Shown here piece by piece: positions 35,829-46,676 of a stretch of DNA of 64,000 nucleotides (position 1 is the stretch's first letter; every line of letters starts with the position of its first letter). The notes under the pieces were generated by a model that was given only the letters and a program-made list of their open reading frames with translations, ran no database searches and had not been told where the DNA came from. Source of the stretch: Bin55 sp965116055 (GTDB lineage Bacteria; Pseudomonadota; Gammaproteobacteria; Pseudomonadales; Azotimanducaceae); contig OZ220466.1 of assembly GCA_965116055.1 (NCBI GenBank), positions 2,232,001 through 2,296,000 of the forward strand, read 5' to 3'. The translations under genes were made by a program, and so were the position numbers.

Positions 35829-36014
35829 GAGCGATGTTTGCTCGTCATACGGGCTGAAGAGCCGTTAAGGGAGCTGAATGCGAAGAAATGAACCTACGGC
35901 GTTAAAACACTCAACTTACGTCTTACGCCGATTGGCAAAATTATAGAACGGTAGCTGATTTTTAATGCTCAGCAACATGTCCTTGATCAACCATAGCATA
36001 TACGGAGAGTCTCC

Positions 36015-37097
36015 TTGCTGACAGGCAAAGCGAGCGATTTTCTGAAAATCGGCGTTGCGGCCGCTGGGAGCGGTAATCTTGAGACACTTCACCGTGTGCT
36101 TGAGTTGAAACCGAGTTGGCGAACACGCATCGGGTCGCATGGGCGAACGATGTTATGGGAAGCATCCTATAGAGGTCGATTAAACGTTGTAAGGCACCTA
36201 CTTGATTCATACGATGATATCGACATTGAAGCGCGAGGCTGTTACTACACGCCTTTATTGGTTGAGATTAGTCCACTTTGCGCAGCAATCTATAAAAAAC
36301 GAAGGGCGGTTGCCGAATTTCTTGAAGCAAGAGGGGCCTCACGCGACGTTATCTCAGCGACGTTTCTTGGCGATATTGATTCAGTGAGGAGCATGATTAC
36401 ATCTCAACCCGAGCTAGTTACGCAGGAAATTTCGCAACACGACCCGCACGTCAAAGGTACGCTGCTGCACTATGCGGTGAGTGGCATCCAACCAGAAATT
36501 ACTCAACTGCTCATCAAGCACGGCGCGGAAGTCGTGCCACATAGTGACCAGTTGTTGGATTTCGCTATTGGTAGAGGAAATGAGACGATACTGCGCTCAT
36601 TGCTTGAAGCGGGCGCGAATCCAACTGGCAAAACACTGTTATTAGGAGATATCGGCAACAAACGCATGGTGGATCTGTTGAGAGCACACGGAGCGATCAT
36701 TGATGTCGATGCAAGCGACAATGGCTGGCCGTCGTTGGTTTACATCTGTCGAGGGGACCGCGGCGGAAATCCGCAAGTCGTTAGGGAATTAATCGCCCAA
36801 GGTGCAGACGTAAACATCGCCAACTATAAAGGACAAACCGCACTGCATTGTGCGGCGAAAGCGGGATTTGTCGAACCCGTTCGCATCCTCTTAGCCAACG
36901 GCGCAAACGTTAATGCACAAGATCGCGACGGCGACACACCTTTGCACATAGCTTGCAGGTCTTCCATAAAAAATAGAAGCCATCTACAACAGGTTGTGGA
37001 TTTGCTACGGGAGAAAGGAGCCGATCTGGAAGCAACGAACAAGATGAAGCGCACGCCGCGGCAGGTTCTTCGAAAGCAATCAAAGCTAGTGCTTTAA
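36015..37097 (+). CDS. Ankyrin-repeat protein
   Basis: The 360-residue protein holds a run of ankyrin repeats from about residue 25 to 350. The best-formed repeats are near the C terminus: GQTALHCAAKAGFVEPVRIL, ANGANVNAQDRDGDTPLHIA. The start is a TTG with GGAGAG nine bases upstream; an in-frame stop lies just before, at 35994. No signal peptide or effector domain is visible. It is similar in length and internal layout to the ankyrin gene at 55999. Bacterial ankyrin proteins may act within the cell or on a host. Confidence 0.8.
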   Translation: MLTGKASDFLKIGVAAAGSGNLETLHRVLELKPSWRTRIGSHGRTMLWEASYRGRLNVVRHLLDSYDDIDIEARGCYYTPLLVEISPLCAAIYKKRRAVAEFLEARGASRDVISATFLGDIDSVRSMITSQPELVTQEISQHDPHVKGTLLHYAVSGIQPEITQLLIKHGAEVVPHSDQLLDFAIGRGNETILRSLLEAGANPTGKTLLLGDIGNKRMVDLLRAHGAIIDVDASDNGWPSLVYICRGDRGGNPQVVRELIAQGADVNIANYKGQTALHCAAKAGFVEPVRILLANGANVNAQDRDGDTPLHIACRSSIKNRSHLQQVVDLLREKGADLEATNKMKRTPRQVLRKQSKLVL

Positions 37098-37258
37098 CAT
37101 CAATCGGGCCAAGTGGCAAGATAGACGTTGGGACTCCATCAAGCCATACTTTGGACGGATTTTTTCACCATAAGTGAGGCGAAGACTCAACCGAATTCAT
37201 ACTTGGATTTACAAAGCACTGACGATCGTTTGAAGAGGCGTGAAGTCGCAACGTATCA

Positions 37259-37440
37259 ATGATGAGTGCGAAGACGATGTATCCGAGAAATATCACTCAC
37301 GTCGCGCTTCTCGCATCGCAAAAAGATGCGACGAATCCCATTCAACTACCGAAACAGCCGCTTGATGTCATGGCACCGCTGGTACCTCTCGTGGTTTATG
37401 CCCAAGGTTCAACCCGGGTCGCCGCGGCGGCACCATGGGT
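37259..37440 (-). pseudogene. IS5-family transposase C-terminal remnant
   Basis: Read on the minus strand across frameshifts, the DNA gives PMVPPRRPG, then NHERYQRCHDIKRLFR and LNGIRRIFLRCEKRDVSDIS, the pattern of the IS5-family C terminus around the catalytic Glu region. Stops interrupt it. Together with the N-terminal fragment at 26030-26451 it shows past IS5 activity, but the two pieces need not come from one element. Confidence 0.6.
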
Positions 37441-37873
37441 TCATACCCAGCATTAGGCCAGTTGACAAACCGTGCCGAAAACCCTCGCCATGTGAAGATG
37501 CTCGGCGACATACAGGGTGGCGTTGAGCATTGGGGGTTGAAGAAGCTAATACTGCCTGTCTATTTCTATGCCTTCATGTCAGCTGTGGTTGCGCCCCGCA
37601 AGCAGCGATCAAGCCAAACAATGCGCTGACGCCGACCCCAACGAGGCTCGCAGGTAGATCACCAAAGACGAGCTAGAGCAGACCGTATTTCGAAGCCTGC
37701 ACCCACGGCGGTGCCTGTCCAGTCGAACGGACGGCGAGCCAGCAATAAAGGCAGTCATAAGGTTGGTTGGGCCGCTGGAAGATCAAATTGCATTCGTATA
37801 ATAAAGGCGAACTCAATTCCTGTCCTCATCATGCAGTTCGCATAGTCAACAATAACAATAAGGAGAAGCTTGA
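37441..37873. other. Decayed intergenic stretch before the type ISP gene
   Basis: No gene is supported. Short open frames exist (for example one encoding KKLILPVYFYAFMSAVVAP) without start signals or family likeness. The last 20 bases contain AAGGAGAAG, the ribosome binding site of the next gene. Confidence 0.4.
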
Positions 37874-38662
37874 ATGCCCCATGCGTTAGCGACCAAATGG
37901 CTAGACACAATCAAGAGTCACTCGCACGATGCAGGTGATGGTCGGTGGCTTGAACAGCTGGTTTGCGAATTAGGCCCTCAAATACCCGATTGGGACCTAG
38001 CACAAGTCTTTCAATGGAAAGATTGGCCTACTCGTAGCAAGTACTTTCCTACCTCTTCTTCACTTGATCTCGGCATTGACAATGTAGGTATTCGATTAGA
38101 CGGCTCGCTTGTCGCCATTCAGTGTAAAGCACGAGCAAGCGGGGCAACTTTGACTTCAAGTGATTTAGGTACATTTCGTCATACTACTGGAGACGCTCGC
38201 TGGTCTGAACTTTGGGTTGTGACAAACGCGCAGTTTTCCAGGGAGCTTGGCGAATCCAACCAGCGAGCGGAATCAAGACCTCTGAAATTAATTGACTTTA
38301 TTGAGCCTGTTAGGGAATTGGCACGAGAGGAATCTGGTGCGGTCAAAGAAGACGACCAGTTGTCTAGTATGCAGGATAAGGTTGTCCGTCGCGTGGTGAA
38401 AGGACTGCAGGAGCATGCGAAAAAAGGCCGTCAGGAATGGAACGACGACGAGGCGCGAGGCCATATAGTGCTACCTTGCGGCACCGGTAAAACTCGAATA
38501 GCTTATCGAGTGATGATTGAAACCCTAAACGACGGTGACATAGCAGTCATTCTCGTACCATCTATCGCTTTGGTTTCCCAACTTAAAAAAGAATTTCAAA
38601 AATTAGCACGACGCGATAGCGTCGAAATTCGAACTCTCGCTGTATGTTCAGACAGTACTGCT

Positions 38663-38670
38663 GGGGGGGG
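38663..38670 (+). repeat. Eight-G homopolymer in the helicase region
   Basis: Eight consecutive G encode part of STAGGGTF in frame. It is shorter than the G12 switch, but slippage here would also truncate the protein early. Confidence 0.8.
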
Positions 38671-41600
38671 TACTTTTAAGGGTCGCAGGAAGAAAACTGA
38701 GGATTTAATCAATCTAAGCAAAGACCGCAGTATAGATACAAGTTACGTACATAGTTATGAGGTCGTTGGCGATACGGCAACGAATAAAGAGAAGGTAACC
38801 GAGTGGCTGAAACGACATAAAAGCTCATCTTCTAACGCACTTAAAGTCATTTTCTCTACCTATCAATCTGCACATAACACAGCCTTTGGACTGTGCGAAT
38901 TAGATCTGAAAGCCAAGTTGATGGTTTGTGACGAAGCGCACCGGACCGCAGGCATCAAGAAGATACCGAAAGATGGAGAACATCTACGGAATTTCACCCT
39001 CTGCCACGACAAAGACGCTTTTCCTGCAACGTTTCGTTTGTATCAAACAGCCACGCCGCGTATCTATACCGACAAAAAGAACCAAAAATTGCTGTACGAA
39101 GACGACTCTAAGTGGGATGTACGGTCAATGAATGACGTGACGACATTCGGGCCGGAACTCTTTCGTCTGAGCTACGTTGAAGCGGTTGAGCGCAAGCTTT
39201 TATCAGACTATCGAATCATCGCATGGGGGATTAGTGAATCTGAAGCGGTCGAAGCACAGGAGATAGCCACCAAGCTCAACACAATTGCGAAGGAAAGCGG
39301 TGATACATCAAATCACTGGGATACCGCGAAAGCCATGCGGGTACTTTCCCTGGCTGCGTTCGTTGCTGGATGTGTACCGGATGCAAAGATAAAGTCGGTC
39401 ATTGCCTTCTGCAACCGGATCAAGATATCGCGTGAACTGGCCATGGCAATCGTCCAAGAGCCTGTTCAAAAATGGCTTAAGGGGTATTTTGAGCGTTGCA
39501 GCATCCAAAAATTGCCTGTCAACTTCGACATAACACATATCGACGCTTCGCATCACAGCGCGCAACGCAACAATGCCCTCTACCGTCTTGGCTCTGCTAC
39601 GGCAGCTCAGCCGTTTTGCATTACGAATGTCGGTATCTTTGGTGAAGGGACCGATTCACCGAATTTGACTGCAGTTGCCTTCATGAACCCACGCAAAAGC
39701 CCGGTTGATGTGATTCAGGCAGTGGGTCGAGCTATGCGAAAGTCAAAGGACAAAGAACTAGGTTATATCTTGGTACCTGTATTCATTCCGAAAGACAGAG
39801 ATCCTGAGAGTTTCCTCAGGGATTCAGATCCCAAACATGGGTGGGAGGAACTTGGCCAGATCCTACAAGCGCTAAGAGCTCATGACGGTCGCATTGAAGA
39901 TCACCTTGAATCTTTAATGGATCTCTATCTACCCTCTGAACCCACCGAACCTAAGGACCACCTGATTGTCGTGAAGGAGCCCCATCGTCACACCAGGATT
40001 TTTGTTCTCAACACTAAAACGCCGGCGGTCGAAAAGGTCATAGCTCCGCGTTCCGATGAGGATCAAACAAGCATCGTCGAACGACTGAAGCAAGGCAGCG
40101 GAAATCTCAAAGAAATTAAGGATGTGTCGGCTCTACACGGGACGACTCCTCCTAAATCTATTTCGACAGTGAGTGTGCGAGAAGACCATATCCCATACAT
40201 TAAAGATTTAACTTATACGATTCAATCGGACAATAAATCATTCAAAACGCAATACACATGGGATCCTGAGGAGACGATTAAGCAAGCCAAGAAGTTTCTC
40301 TTTCGAGACCGTCAGCGTAAAAAACCAACGTCACGCCCTGTCAAGCCTAGGCCTAGTGGCACCAAACCAGATCTAGGTCTAAAGGTAATTCATCTAGCAG
40401 GAGAAACACTAGCTGACACTGGCATTCAACTGAATTTATTAGAAAAGTCGGGAATTCAAAGCGGACCTAAACGCGATACTAATCTGCTGAAAGGGACGGT
40501 TAATAAAGTGGCCGATTATCTCCGCTCAGAAAACCTTGAAGAGACGCTGTCCTCGCGTTTAGGCATGGAAAAAGTAGCTCAATCTTCAGATGCTGCCGAC
40601 GCGTGTATCGTTACTGGGATCATTTGGATTAACGCAGCAATCATGCATGCCCGGTTATCCAAAAGTACGTCCCGTCGCTTGCGAGCAATCCGACCTCTCA
40701 ATGAGGCTATTGGTAATGTAGAGCCTGCTCAAAAATTGATGGATGCTTGGAACGACATTCTGATCACAGACTATGTGCCGATCTTCAAACTCGCATTACA
40801 ACTCCTACAAGACGTCGCGTTCAAGAATCTAGAGTGCGTGGCTGACGCTCTGAGACTCATCGCGAAGGATGCATCCGAAATTGCTGATCGTTACGCCGAC
40901 TTAGGCATGGATCATGCAGGCGAGCTGTTTAACGCGGTCATGGGAAATCAACGCAGTGACGGCGCTTTCTTCACTCAGCCGCTCGCAGCGACGATGCTCG
41001 CGGAACTGTGTTTACATGCGTCCAGAAAATCGAATTGGCTCGACGAGCAGTCATGGGACGAACTTCGAACGTTTGACCCTGCGTGTGGCAGCGGGACTAT
41101 TCTGGTAGCCATGCTCAATGCGATAAAAAGGCGTATCCGAATGGCTGGAGGGACTCAAGAAACTATTAGTACATTCCATCGCCGTGCCGTTGAACATCTC
41201 CTTATCGGCGCTGATATCAACCATGTCGCTCTCCAACTAGCTGCGTGTCAACTGACGTTAGGTGACGTGGATGCCTCCTACAACAAGATGAATTTGCACT
41301 TGATGGATTACGGTGTGGAGGAGTCCGACAGGGAATCGGATGCAGTCAAAACAGGCACGGTCGAGCTTCTGCTTGATGAACGCATCGTACCTCGTCCAAG
41401 CCAGCTAGCTGATCTACACAATGAAACAGTTAATCAGCGTCTTGACATGTCCGTTGAAGCCGAACTCACTGCTCTAGGTGACGAAGTGCACGAGGTGCCA
41501 CCCTCCTTTACATTGATGAATCCACCCTATACATCTTGGCGCGATATCGGTTCAAAATTCAATGCAAATATTCAGTCAGACTTGCGCGATCGTTTACGTG

Positions 41601-42154
41601 AAATTTGGGATGATGTAGGCAGTTTCGAGCCTCTTTTACTTACCAAGAAAACCTCCATCGCCACATTGTTTGAACTGCTAGCTATGAAACTGACATTAAA
41701 GTCAAAAGGGGTCATGGGTTTCGTTAGACCAGCAATAGTACTGACCGCAGAGGATTCGCGAGGATTCAGGCAGTTGCTTGCAGCAGCAGCGCATGTAGAT
41801 TATGTATTGACCTGCCATCACCCCAAGAACTTTAACATGAGCTGGGACACAAATATAAACGAGTGTTTGATCGTGATGTCGAACGTTGAGGCAAACAAAG
41901 ACCTTCCTACGCGGTTTATCAATCTGCACCGTTTTCCTGAATCCCTTGATGATGCTCATGAAATCATCGAAAGAGCCGTAGCGAAGAAGCCTTTTGACGG
42001 GTCAAGCATCAAGTGGGATTACGATCTTGTCAGACAAGGCAACTGGGCACCAGCCATATACTCAGATTGTCGGTTAGCAGAACTCGCTCGTGGAGCAATT
42101 TCAACGTCTCGTCATTTGCGTTCTGATCTCATCGGTTCAAGACGTAAATCGAGC

Positions 42155-42166
42155 GGGGGGGGGGGG
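42155..42166 (+). repeat. Twelve-G homopolymer, presumed phase-variation tract
   Basis: The longest mononucleotide run noticed in the window sits inside a coding region, exactly where two long frames of one protein must be joined. Eleven or fourteen G put the C-terminal frame in register; twelve truncates the protein 11 residues after the tract. Confidence 0.9.
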
Positions 42167-43051
42167 TATCCATGGCGCGTTGGACGCTTCGATATCTAGA
42201 AGTCATGCTTACTTCCAAGTTGACTCGGCAGGAGGCGATTGGCGGATGACCGCATCACCTAAAAAACGTTATGAACACTTCGACACACCAATAGAAGACT
42301 CGGAACCAGCGATTAGCGGGATTGGAATGGATGCACAGCGCGTGCTTTCAGGCACGGTCAACAAGTGGGTACGGCTGACGCAATTACCAAACGAAGCAAA
42401 TACGGACTATAAGGCGCGACTTCAGGAGAACGCGCAGAAAATGGTGCAGTACCGTTCCCATCTTTTAGTAGCCGATTCTCATGACAGCTCTGGTTCACGC
42501 TTAGTAGCCATTGCATCGTCAACCCCTCGCATAGGCTACTCTTGGATGCCTGTCTTGGGGGAAAAACCGATTGCATTCGAATATGCAAAAGCATTCGCCA
42601 TTTGGTTGAACTCTACCCTGGGCCGCATTTCCCTTAGGTCGGTCACTGCTAGAAAGATCAGCTACCCGAAATTCAGACCTGTTTCATTCGACGCAATTCC
42701 ATTTCCTGACATAGACAACGATGACATCGTCTCACATTTAGGCCTGTGTTACGACACTACGTGCGACGACGATGTATCGCAATTTCGAGAAGGTCGAGTT
42801 GCGATTCGAGAGCTATGGGACGATGCTGTTGCAACGGCATTGGAAATTGATCGGGATCTCATCGCAGAGTGTGCCGACATACTTGCTAGAGACTCTTTTG
42901 TTTCCAAAGATCGATTCTTTGAAACCGAGGAAAGTGAAATCTAAAAGGCATCCTACATCATCATGCTTGCAGTAAAACCAGCTACGGGATTTATGAGGTG
43001 TCACCATACCGCTAAATAGCAACTTCACTTATCAAATAAGTCAAAATCAAG

Positions 43052-43699
43052 TCATTTCATATCCCAAACTTTCTTTTTACCTTCACCCTCTGACGAAGCC
43101 GCCCAATAGAAAAACGTCACACCTCGTCGACTTCGTTGCGACCGGTTTGGATTGGACCAATGCACCGTGAGCGAACTATGTACAGCGGCATCGCCGGGTT
43201 CAAGCTCAATTGCCTGTGCGCCCGGTGTCGTTTCGTCAAAATTAGGTAACCCAACCTGATGGTCGTACTTTTCGTTATGTGTACCTTTCGCATAGTACAG
43301 ACAACCGTTTTCTTTACTCGCCTTATCAAGTGCGATCCAGAGTGTGGCGCCTTTTCGTCGATGCCCGATCGCATCAAAATGAGGGGCAACAGCTTGCTTT
43401 TCTCCTGGTATCCGATCAAAATAAGCGGCCGTCGCCGGATCCACCTCATCGCCAAGCAGTTGTTTAACAGTCTGTGCAGGTCGACCGTTTTGCAGTAAAT
43501 CGGCAAACCACCCATCGTCAACGTTGAGATTCTTGAGTATTCCTTGGAACACGCTTCTCTTCTTCATAAGCTCTCGATAGTTGCCCCGGTCAAGATAGGC
43601 TTCCGTACGGGCACTAAGCTCCGCCAGCTCATCAGCACTTAGAAACCGAGGCAGTACGACATATCCATCGCGCTCGAAAGATTCTCTAAGGTCACTCAT
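43052..43699 (-). CDS. PhyH-type Fe(II)/2OG dioxygenase
   Basis: A compact 215-residue oxygenase. The HxD iron site is APHFDAIGHRR, the distal histidine in SSLTVHWSNPNRS and the 2OG arginine in SRRGVTFFYW. GDAAVHSSL and KENGCLYYAKGTHN fit the PhyH core. It stands alone, convergent with the type ISP gene. Substrate unknown. Confidence 0.83.
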   Translation of the reverse strand: MSDLRESFERDGYVVLPRFLSADELAELSARTEAYLDRGNYRELMKKRSVFQGILKNLNVDDGWFADLLQNGRPAQTVKQLLGDEVDPATAAYFDRIPGEKQAVAPHFDAIGHRRKGATLWIALDKASKENGCLYYAKGTHNEKYDHQVGLPNFDETTPGAQAIELEPGDAAVHSSLTVHWSNPNRSQRSRRGVTFFYWAASSEGEGKKKVWDMK

Positions 43700-43780
43700 A
43701 ACGGCGGTTTCTCACAATAAATAATTCAGCCGGATTAACCAAATTGCATTCGTTTGAGTGAAACGAACGAAAACCTGACA

Positions 43781-44494
43781 TTACATACATGTCGGGATGT
43801 TAATCGGTGTGAGCTCCATTTTGCTACCACTTTCGAGACCTTGAGTCGCGCATAAATTATGGTTATCTATAGCGATTTTAAAGCGATCCCAATCTTCCAC
43901 ATCGCAATTAAGCCACGACCTATGCGATCCCGCACTACGAATCATCCGGCATTTCGTACCTGTTGCATTGAAATCGTATTTCACCCGCGCCTCTGCAACA
44001 AGTGCTTCAATTTTCGCGATATCTCTTTCAGGCACCTGCCGAAGCAAATCTCTATATTGTTTGCTAATCGCTGGATCGGTTCGCGGTGCCGCTGCAACAC
44101 CTATCCAGGCGATGCCTCTTATAGCATCCCGTTCAGTCGAACCTAGACCGTACGCATAGATCGCACCCAGACGAGCTTGACTCATTTTGAAACCTAGACG
44201 TGCGCCTGCTTTGAGAAATGGCTTGGCGTCGTCATATCGCCGCATCTTATACAGCTGACCACCACGCTCATTGGCGTTATAGTAAGAGATTGCATTATTA
44301 AATCGATTCCTCTCGTCGGCACCCGGCAATTGTCCCTCAAACCCCATCTCTTCCATTGGCATTGCTTCCGACATATTGTCATTGGGTTGGAATTGCCCCT
44401 GAATCGAAACATACGAAGCGACGATAACCCATATTGCAGCGCCAAAAAGACAATGTTTATTTGTTCCACAGACTGGTTTGAAATCGAAGATCAT
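43781..44494 (-). CDS. Sel1-repeat-like protein with N-terminal membrane anchor
   Basis: The 237-residue protein has a hydrophobic N-terminal segment (CLFGAAIWVIVASYVSI) and a disordered acidic linker. A Sel1/TPR-like helical region follows (GARLGFKMSQARLGAIYAYG, RGIAWIGVAAA), then a cysteine-containing C terminus (CRMIRS, LNCDVEDW, CATQG). It may be exported and anchored. No enzyme function is evident; the repeat call is moderate. Confidence 0.6.
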   Translation of the reverse strand: MIFDFKPVCGTNKHCLFGAAIWVIVASYVSIQGQFQPNDNMSEAMPMEEMGFEGQLPGADERNRFNNAISYYNANERGGQLYKMRRYDDAKPFLKAGARLGFKMSQARLGAIYAYGLGSTERDAIRGIAWIGVAAAPRTDPAISKQYRDLLRQVPERDIAKIEALVAEARVKYDFNATGTKCRMIRSAGSHRSWLNCDVEDWDRFKIAIDNHNLCATQGLESGSKMELTPINIPTCM

Positions 44495-44671
44495 GTCAAT
44501 AAATTCAATGACTCAACGAGTCCTACCAACATTGGCAAATTAAACCATGATTTGATGGAAATGACCAAGTACAAACACACTGATCATAATTCAATTAAGC
44601 AATATCAATAAGTTATTCGTGGCATGCATATTGCTTATAATCAAAAAGCTCTGAGAAAAAGGCATTAAACA

Positions 44672-44899
44672 GTGGAATTTTTTACAATGGCAGTGCTCAT
44701 TGTGTTGATTGGTTGTACCGCCGGCGTGCTGTCCAGCTACCTAAAGGCAAGAAAGAGAGTGGACCCTCGCATATTAAAACGCTTGGAAGATCTTGAGGAA
44801 CAGATTGGGAATGAGTCGTTAGTGAGGCGCGTTGAAGCCCTGGAAGCAATTGTTACCGACGAAAAACGTCGCCTGGATCAAGAAATTCGGAGTTTGTAA
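44672..44899 (+). CDS. PspB-like small membrane protein
   Basis: A 75-residue protein starting at GTG, with one N-terminal membrane helix (MAVLIVLIGCTAGVLSSYL) and a charged coiled-coil tail, LEDLEEQIGNESLVRRVEAL then AIVTDEKRRL. This layout and the phrase EALEAIVTDE resemble phage-shock protein B and related envelope proteins. No pspA or pspC is adjacent. Confidence 0.65.
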   Translation: MEFFTMAVLIVLIGCTAGVLSSYLKARKRVDPRILKRLEDLEEQIGNESLVRRVEALEAIVTDEKRRLDQEIRSL

Positions 44900-44969
44900 T
44901 CGCTTGATTCAAACAATAAACCAAGTATTTGATTCACGATCTCGTAAACGCAACGAGATCCTTTGAACT

Positions 44970-45827
44970 ATGAAAATCGAATCGATCACGGAACAGTTCG
45001 GAGCAGTAGTCTCGGATGTTGCACTTCAGTCGCTTTCGGATGAAGAATTCAAACAAATCAAGAAAGCCTGGCATCAATATGCCGTCCTTGTCTTCCCACA
45101 GCAACATCTGAGTAATGATGAACACTTCGCATTCAGTCGACGTTTCGGTCGTCTAGAAAAAGGGCTACCTCAATTTAAGACGGCGATGCGCTCGCATATC
45201 GGTAACACTGGTCAGGATGGACAGGTATTGCCGCTGGAGCACATGGGACGTGTATTCAACATCGGTAACTCAATCTGGCATACGGATAGCTCGTACAAGC
45301 GTGTTGCAGCGAAGGCATCGCTATTAGCAGCTCATGCTGTACCCACCGAGGGCGGCGAAACTGAATGGGCCGATATGCGCGCTGGATACGATGCACTGCC
45401 GCAAAGTATGAAGGCGTATCTTGCCAACAAAACCGCAGTACACAGCTACGCGTTCAGTCACGCTTGGCACTATGGCTTGCAGGTCATATCCAACGAGGGC
45501 TTACAGCAGCTACCACCCGTCGAACATGCGCTCATTCAGCGTCATCCGGACTCCAAGCGTCCCGTACTCTTCGCGGGACGACATGCAAGTCACATCATAG
45601 GTGAAGACTTCGTCAAGAGCCGCAGGCTATTGCGTGAACTGACGTTTGAAGCGGCGCAGCCGCCTCGAACGATGAGCCATCGCTGGCAAGTCGGAGACTT
45701 GGTGTTATGGGACAACCGTTGTGTATTGCATCGCGCGCGCCATTCCCCACCCGATCAGCCCCGAAAAATGGTGCGCTCAACAGTTGCTGGCGATGCGCCT
45801 AACAATGAATGGGCGGTGAACGACTAA
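44970..45827 (+). CDS. TauD/TfdA-family Fe(II)/2OG dioxygenase
   Basis: An oxygenase of the taurine/2,4-D dioxygenase family, 285 residues. The iron ligands H104 and D106 are in SIWHTDSSYK, with the distal histidine in VLHRARHSPPDQPRKM and the 2OG arginine shortly after. SFSRRFGRLEK and PTEGGETEWADM are family motifs. TfdA-like side chains suggest a carboxylate or aryloxy-acid substrate, but this is not decided. Ends 6 bp before the convergent enoyl-CoA hydratase gene. Confidence 0.87.
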   Translation: MKIESITEQFGAVVSDVALQSLSDEEFKQIKKAWHQYAVLVFPQQHLSNDEHFAFSRRFGRLEKGLPQFKTAMRSHIGNTGQDGQVLPLEHMGRVFNIGNSIWHTDSSYKRVAAKASLLAAHAVPTEGGETEWADMRAGYDALPQSMKAYLANKTAVHSYAFSHAWHYGLQVISNEGLQQLPPVEHALIQRHPDSKRPVLFAGRHASHIIGEDFVKSRRLLRELTFEAAQPPRTMSHRWQVGDLVLWDNRCVLHRARHSPPDQPRKMVRSTVAGDAPNNEWAVND

Positions 45828-45833
45828 GAAGAG

Positions 45834-46676
45834 CTATGTGCCGGTAAATACGGCAGGTCGTTTGGTGACGAAGGCTCGTGCACCCGCTTTATGATCGTTT
45901 GAATCGAAGCAGGTCATCATGTTTATTGCTTCGAGATCTAAAACCGACCCTAAGTCCGCAGTCAACGCACGATTCAAATTCTGTTTTATCAGACCGGAAG
46001 AAATTGGCGGCATGGCAGCCAATTGCTTAGCAAATTCAAGTGCATCTTCAACAAATGACTCTCCGTCAAAAATCTGGTTCACAACACCGATACGATGCGC
46101 CTCGTTGGCATCAATGATCTCCGAGGTGAAATAGAGCTCCCGCGCTTTCGCGGTCCCTACAAGTTGAGTAAGAAAGTACGTACCTCCGTAGTCGCCAGAC
46201 AGCCCCAGCTTGTTAAAGGCCGTAGTGAATCGCGCCTTGGTTGACGCTAGGCGAATATCGCATGCGAGCGCTACGGAAAAACCGCCGCCAGCTGCCACAC
46301 CCGGAATAGCGGCGATAGTAGGTTTCGACATGGAGTGCAGCAGTTCCACCATGACCGTGCTCTGCCGCAACCCCGCTGCTCGCGTTTCTTTCGTAGGCTT
46401 TTGCTGAGGCGACGATGTTGTGCCGTCCGCGTTCGGTGCATCAGCTGCGTTTGCCTCGAAGCCTTTGACATCGCCGCCGGCGGAAAACGCACGGCCGGCT
46501 CCCGTCAGCATCAACACCCGACATGCTGGATCGTTTGCAAGCCGTGGTAGCGCTTCTTGCAGCCCCGCAATCATCAATGGACTGAATGCGTTAAGTGATT
46601 CTGGGCGATTCAGCGTTAATACAGTCAGATGTCCATGTTGCGTTTCAATAAGATGTGACGAAGGTGCTTCACTCAT
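45834..46676 (-). CDS. Enoyl-CoA hydratase/isomerase family protein
   Basis: A crotonase-fold enzyme acting on acyl-CoA. I chose the ATG at 46676 (MSEAPSSHLIE), which gives 280 residues and a four-base ATGA overlap with the preceding monooxygenase. Oxyanion-hole motifs are GAGRAFSAGGDVKGFEA and PGVAAGGGFSVALACDIRLA, read in parts. The insert rich in D and T near residues 75-95 is unusual. Role: hydration or isomerisation in a degradative pathway. Confidence 0.87.
   Translation of the reverse strand: MSEAPSSHLIETQHGHLTVLTLNRPESLNAFSPLMIAGLQEALPRLANDPACRVLMLTGAGRAFSAGGDVKGFEANAADAPNADGTTSSPQQKPTKETRAAGLRQSTVMVELLHSMSKPTIAAIPGVAAGGGFSVALACDIRLASTKARFTTAFNKLGLSGDYGGTYFLTQLVGTAKARELYFTSEIIDANEAHRIGVVNQIFDGESFVEDALEFAKQLAAMPPISSGLIKQNLNRALTADLGSVLDLEAINMMTCFDSNDHKAGARAFVTKRPAVFTGT

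Larger units (their letters stand above)
37874..42944 (+). pseudogene. Type ISP restriction-modification enzyme, OFF phase through a G12 tract
   Basis: A single-chain Mrr nuclease-helicase-methyltransferase like LlaGI/LlaBIII. Residues about 60-90 carry an Mrr-type nuclease motif (D69 and QCK 83-85). A superfamily 2 helicase follows, with Walker A GTGKT at 203-207, DEAH at 353-356 and VGRAMRKSKDK. Then a coupler, and an N6-adenine methylase with DPACGSGT near 1068 and NPPY at 1216-1219. The frame closes at 42199, giving 1,441 residues, just after a run of twelve G at 42155-42166. A second frame to 42944 (TASPKKRYEHFDTPIEDSEP onward) holds the rest of the target-recognition domain. With eleven G the two fuse into 1,689 residues. 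Preceded by a good AGGAGAA site. Confidence 0.9.

Noticed and set aside
37435..37629. A 64-codon plus-strand frame (MGSYPALGQL...).
   Set aside because: It partly overlaps the IS5 remnant and lacks a ribosome binding site or known homologues.
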